Assembly: GCA_012103375.1 (NCBI GenBank)
Contig: WLWX01000001.1
Span: 2,098,501 to 2,162,500 of the forward strand
DNA length: 64,000 bases
DNA from: Paracoccaceae bacterium
GTDB taxonomy: Bacteria > Pseudomonadota > Alphaproteobacteria > Rhodobacterales > Rhodobacteraceae
Direction: 5' to 3'
Shown here: positions 17,079 through 25,121 of the stretch, piece by piece
Layout: every line of letters starts with the position of its first letter
Numbering within the stretch: position 1 is the first letter of the stretch
The notes under the pieces: model-generated
The model's database searches: none
Seen by the model: only the letters and a program-made list of their open reading frames with translations
Told to the model about the DNA's origin: nothing
Translations under genes and position numbers: made by a program

Positions 17079-18377
17079 TCAGTACCTGTTCGCAATTGGC
17101 AGTTCTTCCGCCGGGAACAGGCTGATCACTTCGCAGCCGGTTTCGGTGACCACGACTTCCTCCTCGATCCGGGCGGCGGAATAGCCGTCCGTGGCGGGGC
17201 AATAGGTTTCCAGCGCAAAAACCATGCCGGTCTGGATTTCAATCGGGTGATCCATGCTGACTGCGCGGCTGATGATCGGGCGCTCATGCAGCGCCAACCC
17301 CAGCCCATGCCCGAATTGCAGGCCAAAGGCCGCGTCTTCATTCGGGAAGCCAAGGCTTTCGGCAGTGGGCCAGACCGCGGCCACCTTGTCGGTCGTCACG
17401 CCCGGTTTAATCATCGCGATCGAGGCATCAATCCACTCGCGCGCTTTTACATAGGCGTCGTTCTGCGCCGGCGTTGCGCGTCCCACGTTGAAAGTGCGGT
17501 AGTAACAGGTGCGATAGCCCTGATAAGATTGAAGAATATCAAAGAACGCCTGATCGCCGGGGCGGATCAACCTGTCGGTGAAGTTATGCGGATGCGGGTT
17601 GCAGCGTTCGCCTGAGATGGCGTTGATCGCCTCAACATCGTCCGAGCCCATTTCGTAAAGCATCTTGTTGGACAGGGCGACGATATCGTTTTCGCGCACG
17701 CCCGGCTTCAGCTCTTCATAGATCATGTGATAGACGCCATCGACCATCGCGGCGGCCTGGGTCAGCAACTGGATTTCGTCCCAGTTCTTGATCTCTCGTG
17801 CGCTCAGCATAATCTGCTGGCCGTCAACGACGTTGATGCCTTCTTCTTTCAGGGCGTGAAACATCGCGGTTTCCGCATAGTCGACACCAACCGGCATGTC
17901 GGCCATCCCGGCCTCTTTGATCAGGCGCGCGATTTCCTTGGCGTATTTCTGCATCAGGCCGAATTCCGGCGGAATAGTCCCACGCATGCCCACCACGCCT
18001 GCCAGGCAATGGCTGGGTTCCAGCCAGTCCGAATGGCGCTGGTGATGCACCGCGGCTGACCCGAAATCCCAGACATAGGGGCTGTCATCGCCCGTCAGCA
18101 GGCAGAAACGGCACATCTTGTCGCGTTCCCATTCGCCGATCTTGGTCGAGGAGACATAGCGGATGTTGTTCACGTCAAACAAAAGCAGGGTCCCAGCCTC
18201 GGACGCCTGCAACGCCTGCCGGGTGCGGGCCAGCCGATAGCGACGCAAACGGTCGTGATCGACGCGCCGTTCGAAATCGACCGACATATGCCCCCAGGCC
18301 GGAAGCCGCTCGCGCCACTCCCAATTGGGTTCAAGGTCTTGCGGGGTCAGCAGATTTGGCAATAGGGCGCGGGACAT
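17079..18377 (-). CDS. M24-family (Xaa-Pro peptidase/DddP-like) protein with an altered metal site
   Basis: A 432-residue creatinase/aminopeptidase-fold protein. The N-terminal half (LLLFDVNNIRYVSSTKIGEWERDKMCRF-type segment, then FGSAAVHHQRH) resembles the architecture of DMSP lyase DddP and related M24 proteins. The C-terminal pita-bread domain shows Asp280 (FFDILQ), His357 (GHGLGL), Glu390 (FALETY) and Glu405 (RIEEE). The second canonical Asp is replaced: GYRTCYYRTF has Cys291 where the family usually has Asp (GYxSDxxRTF). It may therefore bind metal differently or not act as a peptidase. It sits mid-operon between an SDR and E1alpha. A C-N or C-S bond-cleaving role is possible, but this is inference. 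Confidence 0.75.
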   Translation of the reverse strand: MSRALLPNLLTPQDLEPNWEWRERLPAWGHMSVDFERRVDHDRLRRYRLARTRQALQASEAGTLLLFDVNNIRYVSSTKIGEWERDKMCRFCLLTGDDSPYVWDFGSAAVHHQRHSDWLEPSHCLAGVVGMRGTIPPEFGLMQKYAKEIARLIKEAGMADMPVGVDYAETAMFHALKEEGINVVDGQQIMLSAREIKNWDEIQLLTQAAAMVDGVYHMIYEELKPGVRENDIVALSNKMLYEMGSDDVEAINAISGERCNPHPHNFTDRLIRPGDQAFFDILQSYQGYRTCYYRTFNVGRATPAQNDAYVKAREWIDASIAMIKPGVTTDKVAAVWPTAESLGFPNEDAAFGLQFGHGLGLALHERPIISRAVSMDHPIEIQTGMVFALETYCPATDGYSAARIEEEVVVTETGCEVISLFPAEELPIANRY

Positions 18378-18388
18378 GTAGGCTCCTC

Positions 18389-18407
18389 AGGGTGGTCGGG
18401 CCACCCT
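18389..18407. promoter_or_regulatory. Small intercistronic hairpin
   Basis: AGGGTGG and CCACCCT pair across a five-base loop in the 61-base gap between the SDR gene and the M24 gene. There is no U-rich tail in the direction of transcription, so it is better read as an mRNA stability or processing element than as a terminator. Confidence 0.35.
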
Positions 18408-18438
18408 TCATTGTGATGTGATTTGGCGGCGTGCAGGG

Positions 18439-19248
18439 TTACTGAATGCACCAGCCGCCATCGATGTGGATCATCTGACCCGTCATGTAGTCGCTGTCGT
18501 CCGAGGCCAGGAATGACGCCGTGCCGACAATGTCCTTGGGGTAGGACACGCGCTTAATCTGCAAGGCATCACGAACGATGTCTTCGTAGGCCTGGCCTTC
18601 GCGATCCTTGATGCCGATATCAACTAGATCCTTGTCCAACTGTTCCCAAAGCGGCGTAACCACCACGCCCGGGGCGTAGCCATTGACGGTTATATTGTGC
18701 TCGGCCAGACCAACGGCGCCACAATGGGTCAGCGCAAGGCACCCATATTTGGACGTGCAATAGACGGTCACATCCTCAAGCGGTTTGCGCGACGCGATCG
18801 AGCCGACGTTGATCAGCTTATAGGGGTGATCCTCCATCGGGCCTTGGGCGATCATTTGGCGGGCGGTTTCCTGCATGCCCAGCCACATCGCCTTGGTGTT
18901 GACGTTCATGATCATGTCCCAGTTGTCTTCGTCGATATCCATGAAGAACCGGGGCTTGTTCAGGCCCGCATTGAACAGGCCGATATTTATGGAGCCGAAG
19001 GCCTCGACCGTGGCGGCCACGGCAGCGGCGTTGTCTTCGCGTTTTGTGACATCCATCCGGACAGCGATGGCCTTGCCATTTCCGGCGGTGTTGATCCGGT
19101 CGGCCACGTCCTGCGCCTGGTCGAGGTCAAGATCCCCGATGCAGACGTTGCCGCCCTGTGAGGCAAAGCTCTCTGCGTTCGCCTCGCCCATGCCGCGGGC
19201 GGCACCGGTGATCAGAATATTCTTACCGTTGAGGCGATTGGGGTCCAT
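18439..19248 (-). CDS. Short-chain dehydrogenase/reductase (sugar or polyol type)
   Basis: A 269-residue SDR with TGAARGMGEANAESF, the acid residue pattern GDLDLDQA suggesting NAD preference, FNAGLNKPRFF, the catalytic Ser in NVGSIASRK, YCTSKYG and YMTGQMIHIDGGW. The ATG at 19248 has an AGGGAG ribosome site. It is clearly paralogous to the SDR at 22318-23115 on the other side of the regulator (shared NAG.NKP, DIG, DSDYMTGQ, IDGG blocks). It lies 11 bases behind the regulator gene. It is probably an alcohol-to-ketone step on the substrate imported by the divergent ABC transporter. Confidence 0.82.
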   Translation of the reverse strand: MDPNRLNGKNILITGAARGMGEANAESFASQGGNVCIGDLDLDQAQDVADRINTAGNGKAIAVRMDVTKREDNAAAVAATVEAFGSINIGLFNAGLNKPRFFMDIDEDNWDMIMNVNTKAMWLGMQETARQMIAQGPMEDHPYKLINVGSIASRKPLEDVTVYCTSKYGCLALTHCGAVGLAEHNITVNGYAPGVVVTPLWEQLDKDLVDIGIKDREGQAYEDIVRDALQIKRVSYPKDIVGTASFLASDDSDYMTGQMIHIDGGWCIQ

Positions 19249-19259
19249 GGTACTCTCCC

Positions 19260-21065
19260 TTAGGGTCTTGTTTTCATGATGGTTTCGGCGCGTTCCTGCG
19301 CCTTGCTCAATGCGTGGCGCGGGCTGGTGATGCCGCGCAGCATGTCGTGCATTTCCTGACCGCAGATCGCGATGATGTCCGAAATTTGCGGGATCGGCGG
19401 CCGGGGCCAGAACTGCAATTCGTCGCGCCACGACATCGCGTCGACGGCTTCAAAGATCGTGGACAGGCCGCGCACCTCGGGATCGGCGCCGACCGAATAT
19501 CGCGGGCTGGTCCGGCTGCCGCTTTGGACATACAGCTTCTGTGCCTCTGGCGAGGTAAATGCGATCAGCGCTTCGGCAGCAGCGGCGCGCCGTTCTTCGG
19601 GCAGGTTTGCGGGGATCCCCAGGACGTAGCCGCCCACCGGAGCGATCTGGGCACCCGACGGCCCAGCGGGGTGTGGCAGGTATCCTGTCTGCCCATGCGC
19701 CGGAGAGGCCGTGTCCAATTCAAAATAGGGGGCCAGCAGCGTGTACCCGTATGCCATCGCAACCTTGCCCGCCGCATAGGGGCGAATGCGTTCATACCAC
19801 GACATCGACAGGATATCCGGCGGAGAGAATTCCAGCAGCGATTTCAGGTATTCGGCGGCTTCCAGCGCGGCAGCCGTGTCAATCGTTGGCACAAGATCGC
19901 CGCGGCTGGCGACGTCTGCATCAAACCCTCCGGCAATCGGCGCAAGATTTATCACAGGTTGCCCGCAGGCCGCGCAGGCCATCATGAATTCGTGGCCCAG
20001 GGCGGTTCCGCGCGCGGCATTCCAGGCCACGCCATATCGTCCGTGGCGCGGATCGTGCAGTTTTTCGGCGGCGGCCAGAACCTCATCCGTGGTTGTGGGC
20101 GGTTCGATCCCGGCCTCGGCGAACCAATCCTTGCGATAGAACAGCAATTCCGGCGTCGTCTGGCTGGGCACACCATAGGGGCGGCCGCCCCAATGGGCAC
20201 CCTTCCAGCCTGCGGTATGAAAATCGCTTGGGTCCAGCCGTTCGGTATCCAGAACCGCGTCCAGTGGCAGCAGGATTTCCTTTTCGGCAAACTCTCCGAT
20301 CCAGGGCAGATCAACGGCGATGATGTCATAGCGGCTGATCTTGCGCCCGGCATTCAGCAAGGCTTCTTCATGCAGCCGGTCGATCGAAAAGGCGCGCTGG
20401 TTGATCTTGACGCCGACGACCTGTTCGAATTGCCGCTTCAGGTTTTCCATCACCATGAACGTGGGATCGCCGTGCACCAGAATGCGCACGCCGCCGGGCA
20501 GGGCCAGTGGTTCGGCCAGGACCTGGGGCGGCTTGATCGACTGCGCCGCCAGATAGGACCCGCCGAAGTAATAGTCGCGCCCGGCCGAGGTCTTGAGGTG
20601 CTGTCCGGCCAGCCGCACGATGCGGGTCGCGAACCGATCCCAGTTTTCCAGTAGCGTGACACTGGGGTGGAGCGAGAATGTCTTGCCCGATCTGGTGCGC
20701 GGGCGCTGTTCGATCAGACCGGCATTGGTCATTTCCTCCAGCTTGCGCCGTCCCGTCGCATAAGGCACGTCCGAGGCATTAATCAGCGTCGAGGCGGTGA
20801 CGACCCGGCCTTCGCCATGGCTGCGGATCAGGAACATCGCCATGTTGAGGAACGGATTGGGCATGGATGTCGACAATGCTGTGTCGACCTCGCTGGTAAA
20901 GGCTGACAGAAAGCTCAGCACATCCAGATCGCTGGCGGCAGCGATCCCGGTTCGCACCGGTTCACTTGCCTGAGGATCGGCGTTCTTCTGTATGTCCTGC
21001 ATCAGCACAGATCGCTGCCCGTCCGGTTTGAGAAGTGTCTTTCCAGGGGTGAGAGAATCGCTCAT
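19260..21065 (-). CDS. Fusion regulator: N-terminal winged-helix domain plus ABC solute-binding domain
   Basis: A 601-residue cytoplasmic protein. ATG 21065 is chosen because GGAG sits seven bases upstream; a TTG at 21092 is the alternative. It has no signal peptide. Residues of about 70-140 look like a winged helix (VVTASTLINASDVPYATGRRKLEEMTNAGLIEQ, a MarR-like recognition segment and wing). Residues of about 190-590 are a family-1 extracellular solute-binding-protein fold (GGVRILVHGDPTFMVMENLKRQFEQ, YDIIAVDLPWIGEFAEKEILLPLD, GVPSQTTPELLFYRKDWF, AYGYTLLAPYF, APVGGYVLGIPANLPEERR, QKLYVQSGSRTS). A secreted-type ligand-binding domain has thus been turned into a sensor. It is divergent from the ABC importer and heads the catabolic operon, so it most likely controls both. 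Confidence 0.8.
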   Translation of the reverse strand: MSDSLTPGKTLLKPDGQRSVLMQDIQKNADPQASEPVRTGIAAASDLDVLSFLSAFTSEVDTALSTSMPNPFLNMAMFLIRSHGEGRVVTASTLINASDVPYATGRRKLEEMTNAGLIEQRPRTRSGKTFSLHPSVTLLENWDRFATRIVRLAGQHLKTSAGRDYYFGGSYLAAQSIKPPQVLAEPLALPGGVRILVHGDPTFMVMENLKRQFEQVVGVKINQRAFSIDRLHEEALLNAGRKISRYDIIAVDLPWIGEFAEKEILLPLDAVLDTERLDPSDFHTAGWKGAHWGGRPYGVPSQTTPELLFYRKDWFAEAGIEPPTTTDEVLAAAEKLHDPRHGRYGVAWNAARGTALGHEFMMACAACGQPVINLAPIAGGFDADVASRGDLVPTIDTAAALEAAEYLKSLLEFSPPDILSMSWYERIRPYAAGKVAMAYGYTLLAPYFELDTASPAHGQTGYLPHPAGPSGAQIAPVGGYVLGIPANLPEERRAAAAEALIAFTSPEAQKLYVQSGSRTSPRYSVGADPEVRGLSTIFEAVDAMSWRDELQFWPRPPIPQISDIIAICGQEMHDMLRGITSPRHALSKAQERAETIMKTRP

Positions 21066-21081
21066 CTCGGTCTCCGGGTCT

Positions 21082-21159
21082 AAAATGTCCAAATTGCTCA
21101 GACCCGAGTATGGGCAAGAAATCCAAATTGAACATAAAAAAAGTCATTTTGGACATTTT
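21082..21159. promoter_or_regulatory. Inverted AAAATGTCCAAA operator pair
   Basis: AAAATGTCCAAA at 21082-21093 recurs as its exact reverse complement TTTGGACATTTT at 21148-21159, giving 12-base arms about 66 bases apart. A partial direct copy, TCCAAATTG, occurs at 21088-21096 and 21122-21130. The sites lie between the fusion regulator gene and the divergent ABC operon, so they are the best candidate binding sites for that regulator. The remaining gap to 21281 holds no gene. Confidence 0.55.
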
Positions 21160-21281
21160 TGGGAGCGAAGCCATCGGGCGCATTGTCAAGTGTTGGGCAA
21201 GTCCACGAGTCGGGGCGGGTCGCGAAAAAACGGCGGCGGCGCTTCCGGTTAATTTGTTCAGTTCAATGGGAGGAAACCAAA

Positions 21282-22253
21282 ATGAACATGACGCTAAAAA
21301 CACTGATTGCAGGCACCACCGCCGCAGCTGCCCTGACAGTTGCCGGCGTTGCGGTTGCTGGCAGCCACGGCCCGATGAAGATCGGCATCACGCAGAACAA
21401 CGTCGGCGTCGACAGCTATCAGACCACATATGAAAAAGCATTCATCGCAGCCTCGGACGCGAATGAGAATGTCGAGGCCGTCGTTCTTGACGCCGGTGGT
21501 GACGTGGCGCGCCAGATTGCCCAGGTGCAGGATCTGATCCAGCAGGAAGTCGACGCAATCATCATCTGGCCGACCAATGGTGAAGCTGTGATCCCTGCCG
21601 TGCGCGAAGCTCACAAGGCTGGAATTCCGGTGATCGTCACCAACTCCAACATCGCCGAAGCAGGTTTTGATTTCGTCGCGTCCTTCTCGGGCCCAGACAA
21701 CATCACGCAGGGGTCGCGTTCGGCCGAAATCATGTGTGACAAGTTCAAGGACATGGGTATCGAGAACGAAGCCCAGGTTGTGCAGATCTCGGGTCAGCCG
21801 GGTTACACCACAGCCATCGAACGTCAGAAAGGCTTCGATGATCGCCTGCCCGAGGTTTGCCCGAACGTCACCATCGTTGAAACGCAGCCAGGCGACTGGA
21901 ACCGCGAGAAGTCGCAAACCGTGATGGAGGCTTTCCTTGTCAAATATGATGACATCGACGGCGTATATTCCGGTGATGACAACATGGGCGTTGGCGCGCT
22001 GAATGCGGCCAAGGCGGCGGGTCGTGACGGTATCATCTTTGTGGGCGCAACCAACTTTGCGGTTGGTTATGAGGCCATGGAGCGTGGCGAATACTGGGGA
22101 TCAATCTATCAGTCCCCGGTTGACGATGCCGAAGCGGCGCTGAAGACGGCGATTGATGTTCTCAACGGCGAAGAAGTTCCCTTCCTGAACTACTTCGACA
22201 CGCCGAAGATCACCCAGGACAACCAGTCCGAGTATACCAAGCCGGTATTCTAA
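21282..22253 (+). CDS. Sugar-type ABC transporter periplasmic binding protein
   Basis: A 323-residue RbsB-like (periplasmic-binding-protein type 1) protein. ATG 21282 follows a strong GGGAGG site. The signal peptide is TLIAGTTAAAALTVAGVAVAG. The mature protein begins MKIGITQNNVGVDSYQTTYEKAF and contains QVQDLIQQEVDAIIIWPTNGEA, AGIPVIVTNSNI and DGVYSGDDNMGVGALNAAKAAG, all typical of ribose/galactose-type binding proteins. First gene of the plus-strand operon. A terminator-like hairpin follows it, which would favour high expression of the binding protein. The ligand is unknown. Confidence 0.88.
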   Translation: MNMTLKTLIAGTTAAAALTVAGVAVAGSHGPMKIGITQNNVGVDSYQTTYEKAFIAASDANENVEAVVLDAGGDVARQIAQVQDLIQQEVDAIIIWPTNGEAVIPAVREAHKAGIPVIVTNSNIAEAGFDFVASFSGPDNITQGSRSAEIMCDKFKDMGIENEAQVVQISGQPGYTTAIERQKGFDDRLPEVCPNVTIVETQPGDWNREKSQTVMEAFLVKYDDIDGVYSGDDNMGVGALNAAKAAGRDGIIFVGATNFAVGYEAMERGEYWGSIYQSPVDDAEAALKTAIDVLNGEEVPFLNYFDTPKITQDNQSEYTKPVF

Positions 22254-22267
22254 GGGTTCTCCCGATG

Positions 22268-22302
22268 GCGGGTGGGCCCATGTGGCCTGCCCGCTGTTTT
22301 TT
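22268..22302 (+). terminator. Intra-operon attenuating terminator after the binding-protein gene
   Basis: GCGGGTGGGCC (22268-22278) pairs with GGCCTGCCCGC (22284-22294), giving 11 pairs with two G-U. The loop is five bases, and TGTTTTTT follows. It falls 15 bases after the binding-protein stop and just before the next gene's AAGGGGA site. Confidence 0.7.
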
Positions 22303-22317
22303 ACCAAGGGGAACGCG

Positions 22318-23115
22318 ATGGGACGGTTAAGCGGACGGTCATGTATCGTCACAGGTGCGGCACAGGGCATAGGCCGCGCAATCGGGGAAGACCTGCTGGC
22401 CCACGGGGCCGATGTCTGCTTTGCCGATATCAATGCTGAAAAGATCACCGAAGTTGTTGCGGCAAATGCGGAATTGGCCGCAGCAAATGGCGGAGGGATT
22501 TTGGGGTGTACGGTTGACGTCACCAACCGCGAACAGGTCCGCGGCATGATCGCAGAAACGGTTGCGGCCTTTGGCAAGCTGGATGTGAAATTCAACAATG
22601 CGGGCGTGAACAAGCCGATGAACTTCCTCGACGTGACCGAGGAGAACTGGAAATTCATCATGGATATCAACGGCCTTGGCGTTCTGATCGGCTGTCAGGA
22701 AGCCGCGCGGCGGATGATCGCCCAAGGCACCGGCGGCAAGATCATCAACACCGCCTCGATCGCCAGCCGTCAGGGGTTTGACAATGTTGCCCCATACTGC
22801 GCGTCAAAATTCGCCGTCGTATCGCTGACCCAATCCGCGTCGCGCGACCTGGCAAAGCACAACATAACCGTGACCGGCTTCGCGCCCGGTGTGGTAGATA
22901 CCGAGATGTGGGAAGAAGTAGATCGCGATCTGATGGATATCGGCGCCTCGCAGAGGCCCGGTCAGGCGATGGAGGAATTCTCGGCCGAGAACCTGAAAGG
23001 CCGTGTTGCCCAGCCTTCGGATATCACCGGTACGACGACATTTCTGGCCTCTGCGGACAGCGACTATATGACCGGACAGATCGTGATGATTGATGGGGGG
23101 ATGACACTTGTCTGA
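22318..23115 (+). CDS. Short-chain dehydrogenase/reductase, paralogue of the SDR at 18.4 kb
   Basis: A 265-residue SDR with TGAAQGIGRAIGEDL, FADINAEK (NAD-type acidic residue), FNNAGVNKPMNF, the Ser region NTASIASRQ, YCASKFA and DSDYMTGQIVMIDGGM. ATG 22318 has an AAGGGGA site directly after the attenuator hairpin. The end overlaps the first permease by eight bases. Being embedded between binding protein and permeases of an ABC importer suggests it acts on the imported compound. It shares many blocks with the divergent operon's SDR, so the two may act on related or successive hydroxyl groups. Confidence 0.82.
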   Translation: MGRLSGRSCIVTGAAQGIGRAIGEDLLAHGADVCFADINAEKITEVVAANAELAAANGGGILGCTVDVTNREQVRGMIAETVAAFGKLDVKFNNAGVNKPMNFLDVTEENWKFIMDINGLGVLIGCQEAARRMIAQGTGGKIINTASIASRQGFDNVAPYCASKFAVVSLTQSASRDLAKHNITVTGFAPGVVDTEMWEEVDRDLMDIGASQRPGQAMEEFSAENLKGRVAQPSDITGTTTFLASADSDYMTGQIVMIDGGMTLV

Positions 23116-24103
23116 TGGGGCCGCAGCCACACCGCAGGATCGCAAAAAGGCGATCGGGACGTTGTTGGCGCAAAACGGGATTCTGATCGCGTTCCTACTG
23201 TTCATGATCGGATTCACCATTGCAAATCAACGGTTTCTAAGCCCCGACAATGTGCTGGGCGTGATCCGGTCTTCTGCGATTCTGGGGGTTATTGCGCTGG
23301 GCGTGACCTTTGTGGTCATCAGCGGCAATCTGGACTTGTCCGTCGGCTCGATGATGTCGTTTTCGACAATCGTGGTGCTCGATTTGCATGACAAGCTCGG
23401 CCCGGCGATGGCGATCCCGGTGATGTTCGCGATGACCATGGCGCTGGGCGCGCTGATCGGGTTCCTGGTGGGGTATCTGAAGCTGAATTCGCTGATCGTG
23501 ACGTTGGGCATGTTATCGGCGATCCACGGTCTGACGCTGACCTATTCGGGCGGCAAGAATATGGACATCATCGATAAGGAGGGGACGTGGTTTTCCGTCT
23601 TCGGGCAGGGGGCAATCTTTGGCGTGCCGGTGCCGGTGATCATCTTCGGCACACTTGCGGTGATCCTTGCGATCCTGCTGGCGCGGACGGCATTCGGGCG
23701 CAAAGTCTATGCGGTTGGCGGCAATGGTGTGGCGTCCACCTTTTCCGGGATACCCAGGGCGCGCGTCGTGTTCCTGACCTACGTGATCTCGTCGTTTTGC
23801 GTTGCCATGGCCGGTCTTTTGCAGGCCAGCCGGTCCCTGGGCAGCCAGAACACCGTTGGGCAGGGGCTGGAACTTGACGTGCTGGCGGCGGTCATTCTTG
23901 GCGGCGCATCCCTGCTGGGCGGGTCAGGCACAGTCTTCAAGACCGTGATCGGCGTACTGATCCTTGGCTTCATCCAGAACGGCCTGCTGCTGGTCGGGCT
24001 GCAATTCTATGTCCAGTACGTTGTGACCTGGGTCATCATCGTTCTGGCGGTCTGGCTGGATGTTGCGGCCAAGCGCGGTCGCCTCTGGTCGCCGATTGCT
24101 TGA
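23108..24103 (+). CDS. Sugar-type ABC transporter permease 1
   Basis: A 331-residue RbsC/BPD_transp_2 family permease with about eight to ten hydrophobic helices. Family blocks are GVIALGVTFVVISGNLDLSVGSMM, LNSLIVTLGMLSAIHGL, GRKVYAVGGNGVASTFSGI and LDVLAAVILGGASLLGGSGTV. The start is a TTG at 23108 inside the previous gene; no in-frame ATG fits better. It would form the membrane channel with the second permease. Confidence 0.86.
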   Translation: MSDGAAATPQDRKKAIGTLLAQNGILIAFLLFMIGFTIANQRFLSPDNVLGVIRSSAILGVIALGVTFVVISGNLDLSVGSMMSFSTIVVLDLHDKLGPAMAIPVMFAMTMALGALIGFLVGYLKLNSLIVTLGMLSAIHGLTLTYSGGKNMDIIDKEGTWFSVFGQGAIFGVPVPVIIFGTLAVILAILLARTAFGRKVYAVGGNGVASTFSGIPRARVVFLTYVISSFCVAMAGLLQASRSLGSQNTVGQGLELDVLAAVILGGASLLGGSGTVFKTVIGVLILGFIQNGLLLVGLQFYVQYVVTWVIIVLAVWLDVAAKRGRLWSPIA

Positions 24104-24119
24104 GGGAGGGGTGGGGCAA

Positions 24120-25121
24120 ATGAACACGGAAAAATTCAGGTCGTTCATGGCCCGCGGCGCGATCTGGGGCTTTATCGTGCTGGAGCTGGTGTTCTTTTCC
24201 ATCGCTGGTGAGTTTTTGTCCCTGTCGGACAAGGCCTTCATGGATTGGGACAACATGCTGCTGCTGTTCAAGCAGTCCGCCCCGATTGGCATCATCGCGC
24301 TGGGCATGACGATCATCATGATCAACGGAAACATCGACCTGTCTGTCGGTGCGACCTTTGCCCTTTGCGCAATTGTGATGCTGGACAGCATGACCTGGCC
24401 GATCTTTGCCGGATTGGGCGACTGGGTCATTCCGGTGGCCTGGCTGCTGGCATTGATGACGGGGATGTTTCTGGGCCTGATCAACGGTCTGATCGTCTGG
24501 AAAACCGGCGTTGACGCCTTCATCGTGACGCTGGGCTCGATGCTTGGGTTTCGCGGGCTGGTCTTCATGTACAATGGCGAAAACCCGACCTCGCACCTGA
24601 ACTGGACCCTTGTGGACATGATCGAGGTGGATTTGCTGGGGGTCGAGGTTCCCACGATCATCTTTGTTGTCTGCGCCATCCTGATCTGGCTGTTGATGAC
24701 GCGCACGGTGCATGGCCGGAACGCCTATGCCGTCGGTGACAATCGCGAAGCTGCGGTGAACGCGGGCATCAGGGTGGGGCCGCATATGGTCTGGAACTTC
24801 GTGCTGATCGGGTTCCTGGCGGCGCTGTCTTCGGTGGTGTTTTATTCGGCCAGCGGTTCGGTCAATCCAAACGATGGCACGCTCTATGAACTCTGGGTGA
24901 TCACAGCCGTGGTGCTGGGCGGGACCAAACTGACCGGCGGCAGCGGCTCGGTGATCTCGACCTTCGGCGGGGTCATCGCGATCCAGTTATTGCGCAAGGG
25001 GCTTGGGCATATCGGTGCGGATACGGCCATGGTGAACCTTGTGATCGGCCTGATCCTGATTGCTGTTTTGTTTCTGGACCAACAGCTTAACCGCAAAGGT
25101 AAGGAGGCGTTGAAGGTATGA
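24120..25121 (+). CDS. Sugar-type ABC transporter permease 2
   Basis: A 333-residue RbsC-type permease, paralogous to the preceding one (GIIALGMTIIMINGNIDLSVGATFAL, GVDAFIVTLGSMLGFRGL, GRNAYAVGDNREAAVNAGI, LWVITAVVLGGTKLTGGSGSV). ATG 24120 follows GGGAGGGGTGGGG. Two permease genes rather than one make this importer a heterodimeric channel. The end overlaps the ATPase start by ATGA. Confidence 0.86.
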   Translation: MNTEKFRSFMARGAIWGFIVLELVFFSIAGEFLSLSDKAFMDWDNMLLLFKQSAPIGIIALGMTIIMINGNIDLSVGATFALCAIVMLDSMTWPIFAGLGDWVIPVAWLLALMTGMFLGLINGLIVWKTGVDAFIVTLGSMLGFRGLVFMYNGENPTSHLNWTLVDMIEVDLLGVEVPTIIFVVCAILIWLLMTRTVHGRNAYAVGDNREAAVNAGIRVGPHMVWNFVLIGFLAALSSVVFYSASGSVNPNDGTLYELWVITAVVLGGTKLTGGSGSVISTFGGVIAIQLLRKGLGHIGADTAMVNLVIGLILIAVLFLDQQLNRKGKEALKV

